DNA from: Prorocentrum cordatum
Lineage: Eukaryota > Sar > Dinophyceae > Prorocentrales > Prorocentraceae
Length of the DNA stretch: 22,000 nucleotides
Assembly: GCA_963575745.1 (NCBI GenBank)
Contig: CAUYUJ010012102.1
Coordinates: 64,001-86,000 of the forward strand
Direction of reading: 5' to 3'
In this document: piece by piece, positions 18,690-22,000 of the stretch
How the letters are laid out: each line of letters begins with the position of its first letter
Position numbering within the stretch: the first letter of the stretch is position 1
The notes under the pieces: model-generated
The model's database searches: none
Told to the model about the DNA's origin: nothing
What the model saw: the letters and a program-made list of their open reading frames with translations, nothing else
Position numbers and translations under genes: made by a program

Positions 18690-18817
18690 TGCGCCGGAGA
18701 ACCGCAGAGACAGCAAGACGCTGCCAACGCGCAAAAAGGGTGATGAAGGGCCCCGTCGCGGGAGAATGCACCTCCCCCCTGGGGCGGGGTGGTGCCCGAC
18801 ACGCGTGCAGACGCAGC

Positions 18818-18841
18818 GCGCACGCGCACGCGCACGCGCGG
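18818..18841. repeat. (CGCACG)n short repeat
   Basis: GCGCACGCGCACGCGCACGC-type alternating purine-pyrimidine DNA, with Z-DNA potential, next to the 3' edge of the PPR pseudogene. Confidence 0.8.
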
Positions 18842-18859
18842 AGACGTACGGGATCCAGT

Positions 18860-20014
18860 CAAGCGCAGAGGATCTGTGCTGGCGACGTCGGTCTGCGACT
18901 TCGCCTCCCAAGTGCCCAGATTCCAGAACAGAGGGTGGTGGCATTGCGCTCGTCCTTCTGCGTACCCTTCCTTTGGGCTCGCACCGAGCGTGGCGACCAC
19001 GGCCGCCGCTGCCCTGTGCTCTCGCACGCGCTGCTCCCACGGCTGTGTCTGTAATTCTGGGCTCCGGCTTCGCACCTCACTTCTCGCATGCGCCTGACAT
19101 CATCTGGAAAACCTTGCAGGCGACGTCGGGCTGCGACTTCGCCTCCCGCATGCCCACATGCCAAAAATCTGTGGATGATGGCATTGGGCTCGACCTTCTG
19201 CGTAGCCTTCCTCTTGGGCTGCATTGCTCCCGCGCTGCTCGCTAGGCTGGCGTAGCTCTCAGGCACCAGCTTTGCCTCCCACTTCTGGCATGCATATAAC
19301 GTACTCTGGAAACCTGTGCAGGCGATGTCGGGCTGTGACTTCGACTCCCAAATGCCCGGGTCCCACCGTAGTAGGTGATGGCAGTGGGCTCGTCCTTCAT
19401 CGTTCCTGTCCTCTTGGGCTCTCGCGGAGTGTGGCGAAACCAGCCGCCACTGCCCTTCATTCTCGCACGCGTTGCTCCGAAGGCAGTAGTTCTAGAACTC
19501 GGGCTCCATCTTCGCCTCCCTCGTGTCGCTCACGCAGTGCGGGGATGTGTCAAACTTCGACTGAAAAACTTGCCTGGCGACGTCGGGCTGCGACTTCGCC
19601 CCCGAAATCCCCTGATCGCAACGCTGTAGGTGATGGCCTTGGGCTCGACCTTCATCTTTTGGCTCCAGCTTCGCTTCCCCCTTCTCGCACTGGGTTGGAC
19701 ATGTACGGGCTGCGTCCAACCTCCACGGAGAATCGGTGCTGGCGACGGCGAGCTGCGACTGAGCTGCCACAAGGCCCTTATCCCAGCGCTGGAGCTGATG
19801 GCGTGTTGCTCGCCCTTTGCCGCACAGCCCCTGATGCCACTGCTTGCGGTCCGACGACCAAGCGGCGTAGTCGTACTTCGCGAAGTCCTGCCGGCCGCTC
19901 CGGAGGCGCTTGGAGCCGTGCGTCCCAGCGGGGGCCTGGCGGTGTCGGATCCCCGTGGCACTCGAGCGCGCGCCCGCCGCGCGCCGCCCTGGGGACCCAG
20001 GTCGCGCCGACCAG
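18860..20014 (-). pseudogene. Decayed, retroposed PPR-repeat (pentatricopeptide-like) gene
   Basis: The sequence lies directly downstream of the relict leaders on the same strand. A roughly 200-bp unit recurs about five times, anchored on the plus strand by a GGCGACGTCGGGCTGCGACT-like block at 18891, 19119, 19321, 19576 and 19741. Minus-strand translation gives PPR-type signatures in shifting frames: EQHAISSSAG (19782-19811), VEPKAITYSVAIRG (about 19608-19649), DEPTAITYYGG (19362-19394), VEPNAIIH (19171-19194) and NACENEGQWRLV (19438-19473, preceded by EPEF and a stop). Dinoflagellate PPR proteins often show x-EP-x-AI-x-Y and ACEKGxQW about 35 residues apart; two motifs (70 residues) match the 200-210 bp unit. 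PPR proteins usually bind organellar RNA. Stops, frameshifts, unequal spacing (228, 202, 255, 165 bp) and no start codon after the leader argue for a pseudogene. 19830-20014 shows no motif. An intron-bearing degenerate gene is less likely. Confidence 0.6.
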
Positions 20015-20059
20015 CTTGAGCCAAAATGGCTTGAGCCGAAAGGGCTTGAGCCGAAATGG
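20015..20059 (-). repeat. Three tandem 15-nt relict spliced leaders
   Basis: Reading the minus strand after the full leader, three head-to-tail 15-mers follow: CCATTTCGGCTCAAG (20059-20045), CCCTTTCGGCTCAAG (20044-20030) and CCATTTTGGCTCAAG (20029-20015). The last equals the DinoSL 3' 15 nt exactly; the others differ by one and two bases. Fifteen nt is what remains when a new leader is spliced to the AG inside CCGTAG of an older genomic leader. Known dinoflagellate retrogenes carry such relicts. Four leaders in series imply up to four rounds of trans-splicing and reverse transcription; tandem duplication is the alternative for part of the series. Confidence 0.9.
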
Positions 20060-20081
20060 CTTGAGCCAGAATGGCTACGGA
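20060..20081 (-). other. Genomic dinoflagellate spliced-leader sequence (outermost, full length)
   Basis: On the minus strand this stretch reads T, then CCGTAGCC, then ATTCTGGCTCAAG. The DinoSL consensus has 22 nt (D, CCGTAGCC, ATTTTGGCTCAAG), so there is one mismatch, T to C. DinoSL is normally added to mRNA by trans-splicing and is not encoded next to protein genes. A genomic copy followed by further leader pieces shows insertion of a cDNA made from a trans-spliced mRNA. It is not an SL RNA gene: CAAG is followed by CC, not a GT-type donor, and no intron portion or Sm-like site follows. Immediately upstream on this strand is a (TCC)n tract of about 180 nt, so CCGTAG could still act as a trans-splice acceptor. 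Confidence 0.9.
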
Positions 20082-20270
20082 GGAGGAGGAGGAGGAGCAG
20101 GAGGAGAGGAGGGGGAGGAGGAGGAACAGGAGGAGGAGGAGGGGGAGGAACAGGAGGAGGAGGAGGAGGAGGAACAGGAGGAGGAGGAGGAGGAGGAGGA
20201 GGAGGAGGAGGCGGAGGAGGAGGAGAAAGAGAGGGCGGAGGAGAGGGCGGAGGAGGAAAGAGGAATGAGG
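20081..20270. repeat. GGA microsatellite; pyrimidine tract upstream of the spliced leader
   Basis: (GGA)n with AACAGGAGG interruptions on the plus strand. Read on the minus strand it is about 180 nt of TCC repeats running directly into CCGTAG of the leader, the arrangement expected of a trans-splice acceptor. Confidence 0.95.
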
Positions 20271-20389
20271 AGGGAGGAGGGGCGATAATAATGATGGATG
20301 AAGGCCGATGCGAAGATGAGGGGGACGGGAAGTTGAGAATAGGAAGGGTGAGACAGAGCTGGCAAGGAGGAACGGGAAGAGGGATGAGA

Positions 20390-20600
20390 GTCTAAGGCGG
20401 AGGACGCAGGAGGGAGAGGGGAGAGTCAAGGAAGAGAGGGTGAGGGAAGAGGAATGATGATCAAGGAGGGAGGGAGGCAGGGAGGAGGATAAGTGAGGGA
20501 TGGATGGAGGAACAAGGAAGAGGAATGAGGAGGACGACAACGAGGACGCGGATGAGAGAGAACAAGGGAGGCGGGAGGTGGACGAGGACGAGGAAGCCCC
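20390..20600. repeat. Imperfect purine-rich tract, then CT/CCT
   Basis: GGAGGGAGGCAGGGAGGAG and GAGGACGACGAGGACG purine-rich repeats, then (CT)n at about 20609-20626 and CCTCCTCATCATCCGCC to 20690. The purine polarity reverses near 20600. Confidence 0.8.
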
Positions 20601-20699
20601 TCCTCAAATCTTGATCTCTCTCTCTCTCTACCGCTCACTTCTCCGCCTCCTCCTCCTCATCATCCGCCTCATCCTCTTTCTCCTGTACCCACTCCTCTC

Positions 20700-21140
20700 A
20701 TTGCATCTCCAAACCAAATAACCTTCGAGCCCTTGTCGTTGGTAGCGTCCGCAAGCTCTCTGGAACTCTCCTCCTTGACCTGCAGAGGATGGCTGCACGG
20801 AAAGCGAGGCGGAGCGGTGCCCATTGAGCCTCGGCTGACTGGGAGTAATCAGATTTTTGAGTGACAATTAGGCAATCCATGCGCGCTGCATGTGGTAACA
20901 CTGTGCCAAAGCACCCATTTGGGAGACACGTTAACCAGACGATAAGACACGGGCCGACCCAACAAAGTAAAAGCATGCGAGACAATACGGTAACATATTT
21001 AACATCTGGATATTCAATAATTCGCGCGCGCATGGTGGCCCCTGGGAGTTCACGGAGGAAAACTGGTTTGGCAAGGTTCCTGCTAAATCTCCAGCACGGT
21101 CGGGTCAGACATGGTTTCGCTCATGGGCGGTGGTTCAGGG
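20700..21140. other. Apparently single-copy DNA, no gene recognised
   Basis: Balanced composition without repeats. The minus frame at 20698-21033 (111 codons) contains hydrophobic runs but no recognised family. It lies upstream of the retrocopy on the minus strand. Confidence 0.45.
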
Positions 21141-21149
21141 CTCTCTGAA

Positions 21150-21600
21150 GCGCTCATGGAGCGAGTCAAGGGGGCTCCAAGTGTCCCAGACCGGCCCAGG
21201 AGAGGGGATCAGTGGACGGCAAGCTGCAAGATACTCCCAAGAAAACCCCGTTGTTTACCAAGATGTTCCAAGACAGCCCCCAAGAGGGCCAACTCATTCA
21301 AGAACCTGGCGTATGTCATTTATTTGGCGGTCTCTCCTTTGCGCGTTCTATCTCATTCTGAGGCCTCAAAATGGCTTCAAAATCCCCCGAGATGGCTCCA
21401 AGTGAGGCCCGGATGGGCTTCGAGAGGGCTCCGAATACTGCCCCAAGATGGTCAAAGACAGCCTCCAAGATGCCTCCAAGAGACCATCAATGGTTGTTCA
21501 ATGATACCGGCTGTCTTTCCTTTTTGCTTCCTATGGGACCCTGAGACCTCAAGATGGCTCCAAGATCGCCAAGGATGGCGCCAAGTGCGGCAATGAGGAA
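21150..21600. repeat. Degenerate CCAAGATGG repeat, block 4
   Basis: CCAAGATGTTCCAAGACAGC, CAAGATGGCTCCAAGATCGCC and similar units. Two inserts share TTGGCGG or TTTGCTTCC, TATC or TATGG, TCTGAGGCCTC or CCTGAGACCTC, followed by AAAATGG or AAGATGG (about 21310-21375 and 21490-21560). Confidence 0.8.
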
Positions 21601-21744
21601 GGGCTTCGAGAGGGCTCGCCTCGCTGGAACTTGCCACCCGCTGGTTGGGCGAGATAATTTGGCCAACACATCACCACAAACATCACATCCGCAATGTTCC
21701 TTCGAGTTCACTTTGAGCCCACACCCCTCGGGAAGCGTTGATCG

Positions 21745-21785
21745 GGACGCTGTCAGAACCCCCCTGCTAAGGGTCCTGACGGGGG
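21745..21785. other. Stem-loop GTCAG/ACCC
   Basis: GTCAG, A, ACCC pairs with GGGT, C, CTGAC across a 9-nt loop at about 21751-21781. No gene adjoins it. The rest of 21600-22000 holds nothing else recognised except the dispersed repeat at 21884. Confidence 0.45.
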
Positions 21786-21883
21786 ACGTGTCGCCAGAAG
21801 CAACGCCGACGGCCAGATCGAGGGCCGTACTGGGAAGATAGGCACGCAACACCTACTCACTCCTCTTCGACCCCTCCTGCCTG

Positions 21884-21946
21884 TTTCCAAACCCTCCCGT
21901 GCTGGGTTCCCCTTCTGCATGGAGCACCGTGGTCCCCACCACTCCT
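21884..21946. repeat. Dispersed repeat, paired with 14056-14113
   Basis: TTTCCAAACCCTCC, GCTGGGTTCCCC and ATGGAGCACCG match the copy at 14056. It lies about 300 bp right of the CCAAGA-type block. Confidence 0.6.
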
Positions 21947-22000
21947 CTTCCCGCCCCCCTGTTCCGCCCTGCCCCTTCCCGCGCTGCTCCCCGGCTGGCT

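Noticed and set aside
20015-20081. SL RNA gene array or CRISPR-like 15-bp repeat
   Set aside because: No donor site, intron or Sm-like site follows any leader copy, and there are no spacers; the register fits retroposed mRNA.
20698-21033. 111-codon minus frame with hydrophobic stretch
   Set aside because: No family resemblance, no acceptor-like context; left as unannotated single-copy DNA.

Overview
This window reads as nuclear DNA of a dinoflagellate. It is GC-rich and extremely repetitive, and no intact protein-coding gene can be supported. The decisive clue is at 20015-20081 on the minus strand: a 22-nt sequence one base away from the dinoflagellate spliced leader (DinoSL), followed head-to-tail by three 15-nt pieces, each equal to the part of the leader downstream of its own CCGTAG. 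This is the known footprint of trans-spliced mRNAs that were repeatedly reverse-transcribed back into the genome. Downstream of it on the same strand (20014 to about 18860) lies a decayed array of about 70-residue units with pentatricopeptide (PPR) repeat signatures, broken by stops and frameshifts: a retroposed PPR pseudogene. GC-rich composition and repeat style would suit a large-genome free-living species such as Prorocentrum, but the species is only a guess.

Layout. 1-1500: GGA/CCT/CAT/TA microsatellites and pyrimidine-rich DNA. 1716-1860: a small inverted-repeat element (family F) with a second copy at 16488-16633. 2000-4200: GC-rich DNA with a cluster of CTTCCGGGAAG palindromes, a 195-bp miniature inverted-repeat transposable element (MITE A, 5-bp target duplication), an 80-bp direct repeat and a further MITE (family E). 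4621-4816: a second MITE A copy with a different 5-bp target duplication. 4821-5560: a tandem array whose units carry MITE B; a lone MITE B copy sits at 13201-13330. 5703-6412: three near-complete MITE C copies (plus a half copy near 7449).

6615-8720, 13700-14045, 15080-15350 and 21150-21600 hold a degenerate CCAAGATGGCC-type short-period repeat with recurring AT-richer inserts. 8985-10435 is CA/CACG microsatellite punctuated by a recurring GC-rich module. 10580-11750 and 20720-21130 look single-copy but show no recognisable gene. 12110-12780 is a degenerate CAAGCAATGC repeat that switches orientation at a hairpin near 12283. 14352-14549 is an imperfect inverted-repeat element (D). 14705-14935 and 17870-18410 are long CCT tracts; 20081-20270 and 20390-20590 are GGA tracts. 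A tRNA-like A-box/B-box sequence lies at 18618-18689.

Nothing here forms a pathway. The biology in view is retroposition of trans-spliced mRNA plus proliferation of several short non-autonomous DNA elements. All MITE families were found by eye; copy number, autonomous partners and species need genome-wide searches.
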